The position numbers were made by a program, and so were the translations under genes. DNA of 64,000 nt, from positions 2,604,001 to 2,668,000 of the forward strand of contig NZ_CP028561.1 in the NCBI RefSeq assembly GCF_002165255.2. The letters are read 5' to 3'. Within the stretch, counting starts at the first letter, position 1. Each line of letters starts with the position of its first letter. The stretch comes from Acinetobacter sp. WCHA45 (lineage in GTDB: Bacteria > Pseudomonadota > Gammaproteobacteria > Pseudomonadales > Moraxellaceae). The notes below the pieces were generated by a model. It was given only the letters and a program-made list of their open reading frames with translations. It was not told the DNA's origin and searched no databases. Positions 29,419 to 38,673 of this stretch are shown here, in pieces.

Positions 29419-30828
29419 GTGTCAGAACTCATGACCACGACAACACACCAAGCTGTACAGCCCGAATTTCGATGGTTGGTCATATTGGTTTCGATTGGCT
29501 TTTTTATGCAAGCCTTAGACACCACCATCGTGAATACTGCAATACCAGGCATGGCGATTCAACTGAATGAAAACCCATTACAAATGCATAGTGTGATTGT
29601 CGCCTATGTATTATCTGTTGCAGCCTGTATTCCCTTGAGTGGTTGGTTAGCCGATCGTTTTGGGATTCGTAATATTTATCTCAGCTCTATGGTGATTTTC
29701 AGCTTGGCCTCATTGGGATGTGGCTTATCGCAAAACCTAGAACAACTGTTGTTTTTCCGTGTGATTCAAGGTATCGGCGGCGCCTTATTGATGCCTGTAG
29801 GCCGTTTAGCTTTATTAAAGCTAATTCCACGCTCCCAATTTCTTTCAGCCATGAGTCTCATGAGTTTGGCAGGGCTAATCGGTCCACTGATGGGACCTAC
29901 ATTAGGCGGTTGGTTAGTTGAAGTCGCAACATGGCATTGGATTTTTCTGATTAATCTTCCGATGGGTATTCTCGGTATGATCATGACATTTAAGATCATG
30001 CCCAATCAAAAAGAGCCGACGGTGAAAACTTTCGATTTCAGCGGTTTTATCTTATTGATGGTCGCAATGGTCGGTTTATCCTTAGGCATTGAAAATATGG
30101 CCTCCTCACAATATTCAAATCTTGTGAGTATCAGCTTATTGTTGATTGGTATCATTGCCACGGTTAGCTATGCCTATCATGCGCACACCCATCAAAATGC
30201 GCTATTTCATGGGCGTCTATTCCGTTACAAAATCTTCTCGATCGGTGTATTAGGTAATTTCTTCGCACGTTTGGGCAGCAATGCTATTCCTTTTATTTTA
30301 CCTTTGATGTTACAAGTTGCCTTTGGCTTTGAACCTTTTATTACAGGATTAATGATGATTCCATTGGTCTTGGGTTCATTATTTTCGAAACCAATTATTC
30401 GTCCATTAATTCAACGTGTAGGGTATCGTCGTTTTCTACTCACCAATACCATCTTGGTCGGATTATGTATTGCGAGCTTCTCATTCATGACAGCAGTGAC
30501 TCCACTGTGGTTGAAAGTCTTACACTTGTTTATTTTTGGTACATTAAATTCGCTACAGTTTGTAGGCATGAATACGCTCACTCTCAAGGACTTGCCACAA
30601 CACGATGCCAGCAGCGGTAATAGTTTCTTATCAATGATTATGATGCTGTCTATGAGTATTGGGGTCGCAATGGCAGGCACACTGATTAATCTATTCAGTC
30701 AGCACTTTTCAACGACATCAATGAGCAGTGCTTTCCATGCCACATTAATTACACTGGGTTGTATTAACCTCATTACTGCAATCATCTTTTGGCAGATCCC
30801 AAAAGAAACTACGGATGAGTCTCCATAA
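29419..30828 (+). CDS. DHA2-family MFS multidrug exporter
   Basis: Proton-driven drug efflux permease with 14 predicted membrane helices. It has 469 residues. The DHA2 motif in helix 1 is FFMQALDTTIVNTAIPGMA, followed by motif A-like GWLADRFGIRNIY, the LFFRVIQGIGGALLMPVGR region, and motif C GLIGPLMGPTLGGWLV. It resembles MdtD-type proteins. No membrane-fusion or outer-membrane partner is adjacent, so it probably works alone. GTG 29419 is the longest start; ATG 29431 is possible. The substrate is unknown. Confidence 0.88.
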   Translation: MSELMTTTTHQAVQPEFRWLVILVSIGFFMQALDTTIVNTAIPGMAIQLNENPLQMHSVIVAYVLSVAACIPLSGWLADRFGIRNIYLSSMVIFSLASLGCGLSQNLEQLLFFRVIQGIGGALLMPVGRLALLKLIPRSQFLSAMSLMSLAGLIGPLMGPTLGGWLVEVATWHWIFLINLPMGILGMIMTFKIMPNQKEPTVKTFDFSGFILLMVAMVGLSLGIENMASSQYSNLVSISLLLIGIIATVSYAYHAHTHQNALFHGRLFRYKIFSIGVLGNFFARLGSNAIPFILPLMLQVAFGFEPFITGLMMIPLVLGSLFSKPIIRPLIQRVGYRRFLLTNTILVGLCIASFSFMTAVTPLWLKVLHLFIFGTLNSLQFVGMNTLTLKDLPQHDASSGNSFLSMIMMLSMSIGVAMAGTLINLFSQHFSTTSMSSAFHATLITLGCINLITAIIFWQIPKETTDESP

Positions 30829-30985
30829 GAGAATGTCTAGGATTACTCTCAATACATCATGTAAATTTGTGGAACAATTGAGCCATCAGATGATCAATCT
30901 AAAAGCTAAACCGAGTACAATCTCTGCATGATCAATACTGTAAATCTAGCACTCAACTCGATATTGCATAGTACAAAACCTCATT

Positions 30986-31747
30986 ATGGCAAAGAAAATA
31001 CCGAAGTATCCACTCTCTCAGCATTATCCAGCACTGACTAGTATTGCTTTAACAGTGATGCTCGGTATCGTCAGTTATTTTGGACTGTTCTATCAACAAA
31101 AAGCCGTAGCACAAGATTATTCAATCCGTGGATTTGATGTATCGCATCATCAAGGTGAGATTAACTGGAAAAAGATCTCTCCGATGCAATACCAATTCGT
31201 GTATCTCAAAGCCACCGAAGGTGGCGATTTCAAAGATCAAAATTTTCAGCAGAATTGGCTCAAAGCACGTGAAAGAGGTTTACATGTCGGTGCGTATCAT
31301 TTCTACCGTCTCTGCCGTGATGGCACCGTTCAGGCTGAAAATTTTATCGCTACTGTGCCAAAGAAAGCAGATGCCTTACCACCTGTGATTGATCTTGAAT
31401 ATGACAGTAATTGCATTAATACCTATACCAAAGAGCAGCTACTCAAAGAAATTCAGATCATGAATGATCAACTCCATAAACATTATGGCAAACAACCTAT
31501 TTTTTATATTTCCAAGACTTTTTACCACATTGTTTTGATGGGTAATTTTAGCAATACCCCATTATGGGTGAGGGATTATGAGGGTAAACCTGAATTAAAA
31601 GATGGCCGAAAATGGCTCTTTTGGCAACATAGCCAAAGTGGAAAGATAGAGGGTATTCCAAAACCTGTTGATCTAAATGTCTATGCAGAATCGCCAAAAC
31701 AGTGGCGAATCTTTTTAAAACAACAAGGCATCGTAGATGCCAAGTGA
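30986..31747 (+). CDS. GH25 lysozyme-like muramidase, membrane-anchored
   Basis: Glycoside hydrolase family 25 protein (lysozyme fold), predicted to cut the peptidoglycan glycan backbone. It has 253 residues. An N-terminal membrane anchor (about 16-36) is followed by the catalytic barrel: [16 protein letters not shown] with the first Asp, [15 protein letters not shown], the [12 protein letters not shown] acid pair near residues 133-144, and a C-terminal [20 protein letters not shown]. The last 11 bp overlap dinB, so the two are translated from one mRNA. Confidence 0.88.
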   Translation: MAKKIPKYPLSQHYPALTSIALTVMLGIVSYFGLFYQQKAVAQDYSIRGFDVSHHQGEINWKKISPMQYQFVYLKATEGGDFKDQNFQQNWLKARERGLHVGAYHFYRLCRDGTVQAENFIATVPKKADALPPVIDLEYDSNCINTYTKEQLLKEIQIMNDQLHKHYGKQPIFYISKTFYHIVLMGNFSNTPLWVRDYEGKPELKDGRKWLFWQHSQSGKIEGIPKPVDLNVYAESPKQWRIFLKQQGIVDAK

Positions 31748-32804
31748 ACTGCGCAAAATCATCCATATTGATATGGATGCCTTTTATGCATCGGTTGAAC
31801 TCAGAGAGCGCCCTGATCTCAAAAACTTGCCTGTGGTGATTTCATCACACCACCCTCGTGCTGTAATTGCTGCAGCATCCTACCCCGCTCGTGTCTTTGG
31901 TCTGCGCTCGGCGATGTCGATGGGGCAAGCCAAAAAACTCTGCCCACAGGTTATCGTGATTGAGCCTAATTTTGAAAAATATCGTGAAGTCTCAGCTCAA
32001 ATTCATCAAATTTTCCAACAATACACTCCTCTGATTGAACCCTTATCTTTAGATGAAGCTTATTTGGATGTCACTGAAAACTTAAAGAATATTCCTAGTG
32101 CGACTGAGGTCGCTGCACACATTCGTGCTGATATTTTTGCAGTAACAGGACTCACTGCGTCCGCTGGGGTAGCTCCCAATAAATTTTTGGCAAAGATCGC
32201 CTCTGATTGGAACAAACCTAATGGTTTATTTGTGATAAAACCCCATCAGGTACTCAATTTTATTCAGGATTTAGCCCTCAATAAAATTCCAGGGGTCGGT
32301 AAAGTCACTCAAGAAAAATTAAGTCAACTGAATTTACACACGCTCGGTGACCTACAAAAAATAGAAGAAAATATACTTATTCATCATTTTGGCAAATACG
32401 GAAAACAGCTGTATTTATATGCTCAAGGGATTGATCATCGCCCTGTAAAAGCAGAACGGGAGCGCCAACAAATATCAAAAGAGATCACTTTTGATGATGA
32501 TTATACACTTGAACAATGTCATCACACTTGGCAGCCCCTAGCTGGGCAAGTATGGCGTAGTCTAAATAAAAAACAATTAACTGCTCGAGGAGTCAATGTA
32601 AAACTTAAACTTAAAAATTTTCAGGTTTTACAACACAGTAAAAGCTTCAAACAAGCGCTACAATCTGAACAAGACTTAGCACAAGTCATCTTTCAACTAC
32701 TGAATGAAATGCATATTGACCCGACTTTTCAATTCCGCTTAGCCGGTGTTGGCGTCTATCAATTACAACCCATGCAACAAGAATCTCAACTTTCTTTGTG
32801 GTAG
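31737..32804 (+). CDS. dinB: DNA polymerase IV
   Basis: Y-family translesion polymerase. It has 355 residues. It starts [20 protein letters not shown] (catalytic Asp) and has the second catalytic motif [10 protein letters not shown] near residue 100. The thumb helix-hairpin-helix [19 protein letters not shown] and the little-finger domain follow. The C-terminus QESQLSLW looks like a beta-clamp-binding motif (QLSLW). Its start codon lies inside the end of the GH25 gene, an odd pairing of a cell-wall hydrolase and a mutagenic polymerase. No LexA box was recognised. Confidence 0.95.
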   Translation: MPSELRKIIHIDMDAFYASVELRERPDLKNLPVVISSHHPRAVIAAASYPARVFGLRSAMSMGQAKKLCPQVIVIEPNFEKYREVSAQIHQIFQQYTPLIEPLSLDEAYLDVTENLKNIPSATEVAAHIRADIFAVTGLTASAGVAPNKFLAKIASDWNKPNGLFVIKPHQVLNFIQDLALNKIPGVGKVTQEKLSQLNLHTLGDLQKIEENILIHHFGKYGKQLYLYAQGIDHRPVKAERERQQISKEITFDDDYTLEQCHHTWQPLAGQVWRSLNKKQLTARGVNVKLKLKNFQVLQHSKSFKQALQSEQDLAQVIFQLLNEMHIDPTFQFRLAGVGVYQLQPMQQESQLSLW

Positions 32805-32845
32805 TGGCGTTTTTTTACACAAAAGCATATCCCAAACTAAAATTT

Positions 32846-33008
32846 ATGTTTGCTTTTTATGCGGTTTTCAGTACTCTAGGCGGCGCGGTAACATTATCCT
32901 TGTTGCTTGCCCTTGCTAAAGAAATCCTCGCTTTTAGCATTTGCTCCTGTGGTTAGCGTGACGATCAAATCCGAATATTACAGGGCACTTCAGGTGTCCT
33001 TTTCTTAT
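32846..33008 (+). ncRNA. Candidate sRNA or 36-residue microprotein transcript upstream of creB
   Basis: A stand-alone transcript is suggested by TTTACA (about 32813) and TAAAAT (about 32838) spaced as -35/-10. A hairpin TGCTAAA/TTTAGCA follows in the middle. A terminator (stem AGGGCAC/GTGTCCT, T4 then T-rich) lies at about 32982-33008. The same stretch encodes 36 hydrophobic residues at 32846-32956, starting MFAFYAVFSTLGGAVTLSLL and ending SICSCG. There is no ribosome-binding site, and the predicted start is almost at the ATG, so a non-coding RNA is as likely as a leaderless membrane peptide. Unknown function. Confidence 0.45.
32982..33008 (+). terminator. Terminator of the candidate sRNA
   Basis: Seven-base-pair stem AGGGCAC/GTGTCCT with loop TTCAG, followed by TTTTCTTATT. 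There is no annotated gene for it to terminate other than the small transcript. Confidence 0.6.
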
Positions 33009-33103
33009 TTATCTTTTATAAAAATTCTCAACATTAGTTCTCTCGATCCAGACTTCAGTTAAACTAACATCATAAAATTAGAAAATATTGATTACTGATC
33101 ATT

Positions 33104-33817
33104 ATGAATCAAAAACAAATTCTCTGTATTGAAGATGAAGCTGCCATTGTATTACCACTACGTTATGCGCTTGAACGTGAAGGATGGAGTGTCAGTTGGG
33201 CAAATACAGGAACGCAAGCACTCGAATTACTCTCTCAACAGACTTTTGATTTTATTATTTTAGATGTAGGTTTACCTGATCTCAATGGTTTTGAAGTCTG
33301 CAAACAACTGCGTCAAAAATATCAAACACCTTTATTATTTTTAACTGCTCGCGATGATGAAATTGATCGGGTTGTCGGTTTAGAAATCGGTGCTGATGAT
33401 TATTGTACTAAGCCCTTTAGCGCACGAGAAATTGTGGCACGAATTAAAGCCATTTGGCGTAGAATGGAAGTACAAACGCAAAATATTCCATCACAACCAC
33501 CAATCACACCAACAGAAATTACTTTGCAATCTGCTACGTGGATATGCAATCCACAATCCCTACAAATTCAATATCATGGGCAAATGCTGCAACTGACGCG
33601 ATATGAATATCGTTTGTTGTTTTTACTAATTCAACATCCAGAACAAGTGTTTAGTCGTCAGCAACTCATGGATCATATTTGGGAACATCCTGAGCATAGT
33701 TTAGAACGGACAGTGGATACTCATATCAAAAGTCTAAGGCAAAAACTTAAACAAATTACCCCCGATGATCCTATTCGAACGCATCGAGGGTTTGGGTATA
33801 GTTTGGTACAGGCTTAA
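33104..33817 (+). CDS. creB: Response regulator CreB
   Basis: OmpR-family response regulator of the CreBC two-component system. It has 237 residues. The receiver domain (1-120) has the phospho-acceptor Asp in FIILDVGLPDLNGFEVC and the conserved Lys in DYCTKPFSAREI. The winged-helix DNA-binding domain (about 140-235) has the typical SRQQLMDHIWEHPEHSLERTVDTH. It is followed by a small unknown gene and then creC and creD, so the system is complete. Confidence 0.93.
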   Translation: MNQKQILCIEDEAAIVLPLRYALEREGWSVSWANTGTQALELLSQQTFDFIILDVGLPDLNGFEVCKQLRQKYQTPLLFLTARDDEIDRVVGLEIGADDYCTKPFSAREIVARIKAIWRRMEVQTQNIPSQPPITPTEITLQSATWICNPQSLQIQYHGQMLQLTRYEYRLLFLLIQHPEQVFSRQQLMDHIWEHPEHSLERTVDTHIKSLRQKLKQITPDDPIRTHRGFGYSLVQA

Positions 33818-33855
33818 AATACGGTTTCAATACTGCAAATACAGACAATACTAGA

Positions 33856-34155
33856 ATGAAAGAAAAGATTGATATGCATGATTGGTCACTTATCTCCATT
33901 CATGTAGATTGGATTCAATCAAATCTGAAAGTTCAGCTCAGAAATAATCAATCTGAAGATGTCACACTCATTGCTGAAAAATTTAAAAACTTTCATATTG
34001 CTAATCACAATGAATGGGGTAAAAGTATCTCTATCAATCAAATTTTAGATTTCTCTATTTTAGAAAATGGCAATTCACGGATAATCATCGAAATACAATC
34101 AGGTGATCTATTCGAGATTGAAGCAAAGAAAATAACACTTCCCTTCATATCCTAA
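33856..34155 (+). CDS. Hypothetical protein inserted between creB and creC
   Basis: Unknown small soluble protein of up to 99 residues, with no signal peptide or membrane span. It contains DWSLISIHVDWIQSNLKVQL and, later, a conserved-looking NEWGKSISINQILDF plus IIIEIQSGDLFEIEA, giving a predicted all-beta fold. The first residue may be Met7 (MHDWSL) rather than Met1; neither has a good ribosome-binding site. Its composition (Asn/Ile-rich) differs from creB and creC. It separates two genes normally adjacent and may be an inserted orphan, perhaps of the small immunity-protein type; that last point is speculation. Confidence 0.6.
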   Translation: MKEKIDMHDWSLISIHVDWIQSNLKVQLRNNQSEDVTLIAEKFKNFHIANHNEWGKSISINQILDFSILENGNSRIIIEIQSGDLFEIEAKKITLPFIS

Positions 34156-34174
34156 ATTTTGATGTCATCATAAT

Positions 34175-35641
34175 ATGTCTATCTTTATCCGCATTTGGTT
34201 TTTCTTTAGCTTGGTGGTGGTACTGAGTCTCAGCTTTATTGCCTATACCCTGACTCAACAAGTCAAACCCAATGTACGACAAGTGGTCGAAGACACGCTC
34301 GCGGAAAATGCCAATATTATTGCGCAACTCATTGCCGAAGATGTTCATCAACAACAAGTAAATACCCCTGAGTTCGATCAGAAGATTCAAGCTGCTTTAT
34401 CACGTCAACTTGATGCCACGATTTGGCAACATAAAAAAGATCAAATTAACCAACAGCTTTATATTACAGATCAGCATGGTATCGTCATTTATGATTCAGA
34501 AAAGAAAGCAGTTGGACAAGATTATTCTAAATGGAATGACGTTTACTTAACCCTACGTGGCAAGTACGGCGCACGCTCTACTGCAACCGATCCTAATGAC
34601 CGAAATAGTAGTGTCATGCACATTGCTGCACCAATTATCTATCAACAACAATTACTCGGTGTGGTGAGTATTGGTAAGCCTAATCAATCCGTACAACCTT
34701 ATATTGAACGTGCCGAACAACAACTCATTCATCAAGCACTTTGGATCGCAGCACTCAGCTTATTACTTGCCAGCATGGTGGCTTATTGGCTTAAACATAG
34801 TATTGATAGAGTACGACGCTATGCCCAAGCACTTGCGCCTGTGAATCAAGCACCGTTTTTCTATTCGGCCAAAGAACTAAATCAAGTGACCCAAGCCCTA
34901 AGTGACATGCGGGAAAAGTTGGAAGATCGTGCCTACGTCGAAAATTATGTCAATACGCTTACTCATGAGTTGAAAAGCCCACTAACTGCCATTCAAGCCA
35001 GTGCAGAATTATTACAGGATGATCTACCTTTAGAAGATCAACAGCAATTTGCAACACATATTGTGCAACAAGGTCAGCGTCTACAGTCCCTAATTGAACG
35101 CATGCTATTACTGACACGACTTGAAAAAAATCAGCATGTTTTAGAATTTCAAATGCTCAATCTAAGCGCACTGATTCAACAATGTTTTCAGCAACAACAA
35201 AGTGTATTACAGCGTAAACGAATACAGCTAAGGCTTGATCTTCCTGAATATTGCTCAATTTTTGCTGACCCATTTTGGTTAAAACAAGCCCTCAACAATC
35301 TATTGGATAATGCGAGAGATTTCTGCCCTGAACAAGGTTTGATTGCCGTTCAATTGAAAGAGCATAGCATTACGAACAGTATTGAAATTTCCTTGTTTAA
35401 TGAAGCTGAAGCGATTCCTGAATACGCCTTAAAGCGTGTTTTTGAGACTTATTTTTCGCTGCCACGTCCACATAATCAACAACGAAGTACAGGAATTGGT
35501 CTTAGTATCGTGCAGCAAATTATTCAACAACATCAAGGCAAAATTAGCATTCAAAATATCTCAGCTAACGCTCCCAATTTCTTAGAAAATCATCGTTCTG
35601 GCGTACTGGTCACTCTGAAACTTCATACAAACTTCACATAA
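34175..35641 (+). CDS. creC: Sensor histidine kinase CreC
   Basis: Membrane sensor kinase of CreBC. It has 488 residues. Membrane helices near 6-25 and 188-205 flank a periplasmic sensor domain that contains YITDQHGIVIYDSEKKAVGQDY. The HisKA box is THELKSPLTAIQASAELLQD (His about residue 268). The ATPase domain has NNLLDNARDF (N box) and STGIGLSIVQQI (G box). A CreB-type tag lies across its stop codon ahead of creD. Confidence 0.93.
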   Translation: MSIFIRIWFFFSLVVVLSLSFIAYTLTQQVKPNVRQVVEDTLAENANIIAQLIAEDVHQQQVNTPEFDQKIQAALSRQLDATIWQHKKDQINQQLYITDQHGIVIYDSEKKAVGQDYSKWNDVYLTLRGKYGARSTATDPNDRNSSVMHIAAPIIYQQQLLGVVSIGKPNQSVQPYIERAEQQLIHQALWIAALSLLLASMVAYWLKHSIDRVRRYAQALAPVNQAPFFYSAKELNQVTQALSDMREKLEDRAYVENYVNTLTHELKSPLTAIQASAELLQDDLPLEDQQQFATHIVQQGQRLQSLIERMLLLTRLEKNQHVLEFQMLNLSALIQQCFQQQQSVLQRKRIQLRLDLPEYCSIFADPFWLKQALNNLLDNARDFCPEQGLIAVQLKEHSITNSIEISLFNEAEAIPEYALKRVFETYFSLPRPHNQQRSTGIGLSIVQQIIQQHQGKISIQNISANAPNFLENHRSGVLVTLKLHTNFT

Positions 35642-35648
35642 GCTTCAA
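35633..35648 (+). promoter_or_regulatory. CreB tag upstream of creD
   Basis: TTCAC-ATAAGC-TTCAA matches the CreB direct-repeat tag TTCAC-N6-TTCAC at 9 of 10 positions with the exact spacing. It begins within the last codons of creC and lies 50 bp before creD. Confidence 0.65.
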
Positions 35649-35698
35649 GCGGAACTCATCCGAAGTGCATCTCGATTCGGAATACTTGTCATATCACA

Positions 35699-37135
35699 AT
35701 GACAATGGATTCCACCATGCGCCGTAATTTTATTTATCTGAAAATAGCAGCAATTCTGTTCCTGATTTTGGTTTTTTATATTGGTCTTTTCTTTATTTCC
35801 AACTTGGTGACGGAACGTCAAAGCTACCAACAACAAGTGATTCGTGATATTGCCCATGAACAAATTCGACCACAACAAGTCATTGCACCTTACTTAAAAC
35901 TTCCTTATCAACTTCAAACCACATGTACCAATGAAGAAAAGAAGACCTATGATTGTACTCAAACCGTTTTTATTAGTTTAGGGGCAGAAACAACAGACTG
36001 GACAGCACAATTTGACGTATCAGACAGCACTTACAAGCGTAATATTTATAAAGCCATCAGCTATCAAAATACGATGTCTGGTAAAGGGATATTTAAAGCG
36101 GTCGGCAATGAATCTCAACGCAACTATCTTTGGGATCAGGCTGAAATTATTTTCCCAATTCAGGATGCACGCGGGTTAAATGCCAAACCCATGTTTAATA
36201 TTGATGGCAAAGCCTATAAATTCGATTTTGCTGAACAAAGCCAAGGTCAGCAAGGCTTTGATTTGATGCATATCACAGCAAAGCAATATCCTGAGTTAGT
36301 CCAAAAATTTCAACAAGGATTTCTATTTAGTCTGCAATTCAAACTAGAAGGGCTGAGTGAATTTCGCTTTATTCCAACCAGTTATGAAATGACCTATCAC
36401 GCAACAGGCAATTGGGGTGATATCAAATATGATGGGCAAAGTCTACCGTTTAAGAAGTCCAGCAAGAAACAAGAATTTTCAGCTGATTGGAAAAATATCG
36501 CTCTAGGTAAGCGTAATTTAGACAGTGTTTCGAAGTGTGAAAACAGCCAATGCATTTATGATGTGTTAAATAATTCAGGCGCTGCAACGGCGGCACTCGA
36601 AGCACGTGCTGCTGATAATGTAACATCCTACGCTACAACCACGTTATCGAATATCTCAGGGATTTCTACTCAGTTTTTAGAACCCGTCAATATCTATACC
36701 CAAACTGATCGTGCCATTAAATACGGCATCATGATCATTATTATTACCTTTGGGTGCTTCTTCTTATTCGAGGTCTTAAAAAGCCTTAAAATTCACCCTG
36801 TCCAATATGCGTTAGTCGCTATGGCACAAGGCGTGTTCTTTGTCTTATTACTTTCAATCAGCGAATATTATGCTTTTGCATGGGCTTATCTAGTCGCTGT
36901 AGTTGCCTGTATCAGTTTAATTACATGGTATTTGTACTTTGTTGTTCAAGGTTATAAAGCAGCATTCCTATTTGGTCTTTTGCTGAGTACGCTATACGGC
37001 ATGATGTATCTACTTCTGCAATCTAGCGGTAAAACCTTCTTATTCGGTTCTATTCTTTCCTTCATTCTTATCGCCTGCGTCATGTTTATTACTCGTCATG
37101 TCAATTGGTATCAATCAGAACAACAAACCATATAA
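35699..37135 (+). CDS. creD: Cell envelope integrity protein CreD
   Basis: Inner-membrane protein and main target of CreBC in other gammaproteobacteria. It has 478 residues. An N-terminal helix (about 12-33) is followed by a large periplasmic domain (about 40-330). A block of six membrane helices at the C-terminus contains VQYALVAMAQGVFFVLLLSI and GLLLSTLYGMMYLLLQS, the family motif. MRRNF at residue 7 is an alternative start. Expression is probably driven from the CreB tag just upstream as well as by read-through from creBC. Confidence 0.92.
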   Translation: MTMDSTMRRNFIYLKIAAILFLILVFYIGLFFISNLVTERQSYQQQVIRDIAHEQIRPQQVIAPYLKLPYQLQTTCTNEEKKTYDCTQTVFISLGAETTDWTAQFDVSDSTYKRNIYKAISYQNTMSGKGIFKAVGNESQRNYLWDQAEIIFPIQDARGLNAKPMFNIDGKAYKFDFAEQSQGQQGFDLMHITAKQYPELVQKFQQGFLFSLQFKLEGLSEFRFIPTSYEMTYHATGNWGDIKYDGQSLPFKKSSKKQEFSADWKNIALGKRNLDSVSKCENSQCIYDVLNNSGAATAALEARAADNVTSYATTTLSNISGISTQFLEPVNIYTQTDRAIKYGIMIIIITFGCFFLFEVLKSLKIHPVQYALVAMAQGVFFVLLLSISEYYAFAWAYLVAVVACISLITWYLYFVVQGYKAAFLFGLLLSTLYGMMYLLLQSSGKTFLFGSILSFILIACVMFITRHVNWYQSEQQTI

Positions 37136-37194
37136 ATCGAGTTGGGCGTAACTCTCATTTCGCCCAAGCACTAAATCATATTGATAGGAATAAA

Positions 37195-37401
37195 ATGATG
37201 TACCAAACGACTTATTTAGCGTTAAAGCAACTTAAACAGCTATGCCCTTTACATAGCTCGATTGCAAGCTGTCTGAATCAATTACGACAAGCCAAAATCC
37301 AGTTTTTGAATCTGGGAAATATTATTATTTGCCCACAACAACGCTGCATTTTGATTTTCAAACATCGTAACTTAATGGAAATAGAAACTTTTTTCGCCTG
37401 A
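37195..37401 (+). CDS. Small hypothetical protein downstream of creD
   Basis: Possible 68-residue protein beginning MMYQTTYLALKQLKQLCPLH, with a good AGGA ribosome-binding site 5 nt before the first ATG. It has four cysteines and no membrane span. Its frame is open further upstream into the creD end, which is not evidence for a longer protein. No family was recognised and it could be a chance ORF. A short hairpin TTGGGCG/CGCCCAA at 37142-37167 precedes it. Confidence 0.45.
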   Translation: MMYQTTYLALKQLKQLCPLHSSIASCLNQLRQAKIQFLNLGNIIICPQQRCILIFKHRNLMEIETFFA

Positions 37402-37476
37402 TTTATAGAAAATTACATTGCAGCTGAATGGCATCAAGTACAATTCTAGCTATCCATTTTCATTAGGTAATTCTTT

Positions 37477-37830
37477 ATGACTGTGCAAAGACTACATGTC
37501 ACTTCACGTTATTGCGAAGTCGCAATTTCAGGAAATCTAGTTCATTTGGCAGGTCAACTGGCAGATGATACCAGTGTCGATGTTACTGCACAGACACAAC
37601 AAACTTTAGATAATATCGATCGTTTACTCGCAGAAGCAGGTACAGACAAAACGCATATTTTATCTGTACTTATTTTTCTAAAAGACATTGAACAAGATTA
37701 TGCAGCAATGAATGCGGTTTGGGATGCATGGATTGCTGAAGGTCATCCCCCAGCACGTACCTGCGTAGAGTCTAAACTGTATACGCCAGATGTTTTGGTT
37801 GAAATGACCGTGACAGCAGTACGTCCATAA
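37477..37830 (+). CDS. RidA-family protein
   Basis: Member of the RidA/YjgF/YER057c/UK114 family, small trimeric enzymes that hydrolyse reactive enamine or imine intermediates. It has 117 residues. It contains HLAGQLADDTSVDVTAQTQQ, the VLIFLKDIEQDYAAMNAVWD segment, and the terminal PARTCVESKLYTPDVLVEM with the Arg expected to bind the carboxylate. The subfamily looks like archetypal RidA relatives rather than RidA itself. It is monocistronic, converging on a DUF2726 gene with only 4 bp between stops. Confidence 0.9.
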   Translation: MTVQRLHVTSRYCEVAISGNLVHLAGQLADDTSVDVTAQTQQTLDNIDRLLAEAGTDKTHILSVLIFLKDIEQDYAAMNAVWDAWIAEGHPPARTCVESKLYTPDVLVEMTVTAVRP

Positions 37831-37834
37831 TCAA

Positions 37835-38368
37835 TTAAGATGATTTTGCTGCTAGAACATTATATTTCATAACTCGTTCCGTTTGCGGCATTGTGGTTGC
37901 TGTGATTGAAACAGGCATGATCGGTTCAAATAGATCAGGAACTAAGTTCTCACGTAACTCTTGCTCCGTTGGAATATTGCTATAGCGCAATACTCGATAA
38001 CCCGCTAATTCTAATAAGCTGTCTTGATAATGCTTTTGATGCAGACGATTCACATATGACTCGTATGCAATCTCAATAATTGCAAGCACTTGATGTTGCT
38101 GATCAAGTACGACAAAATCAGCAACTAAACCTTGATACTTACGACGCGTATGTGCAAATTTTGTCGTTAATAGCGCATCAAAAGAAACATGCGCCAAAAT
38201 CGTATGACGAGGTAATACAGCTTGTAAACGCATCAAGGTAATTTGCTCAGAAATATTGAGAATACCACGGCGTTTTAATGGACTATCTTGACGCCGATTA
38301 GGATGTAGACGTCGAAACACAAGTGCTGTAATCAACAGCAATCCAACTATTGTTATGAAATAATACAT
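37835..38368 (-). CDS. DUF2726 domain protein, membrane-anchored
   Basis: Unknown function. It has 177 residues with one N-terminal membrane helix (about 2-18) and then a soluble DUF2726 domain, a restriction-endonuclease-like fold. The domain includes ILNISEQITLMRLQAVLPRH, the Asp-containing LVADFVVLDQQHQVLAIIEI and the segment LLELAGYRVLRYSNIP. The D...EI pattern recalls the PD-(D/E)xK core, but activity is not established. It stands alone. Confidence 0.8.
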   Translation of the reverse strand: MYYFITIVGLLLITALVFRRLHPNRRQDSPLKRRGILNISEQITLMRLQAVLPRHTILAHVSFDALLTTKFAHTRRKYQGLVADFVVLDQQHQVLAIIEIAYESYVNRLHQKHYQDSLLELAGYRVLRYSNIPTEQELRENLVPDLFEPIMPVSITATTMPQTERVMKYNVLAAKSS

Positions 38369-38632
38369 TTCTAACGAATCCCTTTAGATTTTTTATAATC
38401 ATTTTGGCTTTGAGCCATTTTTTTAATCAGTAACAACGATAGTTAAAGTCATTTTAGCAGTGTAACTTAAATTTTTTTAATCGTGTTTCACTCGTCGACC
38501 AAAGTCGTAAAAGCATCCTGCATCTATATTTATAATCATCAGTAGGCAAATATTCAAGCGGATATTGTCAGTATATGTTTCGATAAATTGCACTTTTATA
38601 ACCAGATTGTGACTACCCTACCATTTATGTAT
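38369..38632. other. Intergenic region without visible features
   Basis: A/T-rich DNA upstream of the DUF2726 gene and downstream of ygiQ. It should contain the promoter of the DUF2726 gene at its left end. No ORF, repeat or operator could be supported. Confidence 0.4.
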
Positions 38633-38668
38633 AAAAAAGAAGGCATCATGACTGATGCCTTCTTTTTA
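38633..38668 (-). terminator. Terminator of ygiQ
   Basis: Strong stem AAAGAAGGCATCA/TGATGCCTTCTTT with loop TGAC, followed by a T-rich minus-strand tail just past the ygiQ stop. Confidence 0.88.
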
Positions 38669-38673
38669 TTGAT

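Noticed and set aside
32875..32945. Minus-strand 23-codon ORF behind an AGGAG in the candidate sRNA region
   Set aside because: The terminator and promoter-like elements point to plus-strand transcription; the peptide is short, basic and without support.
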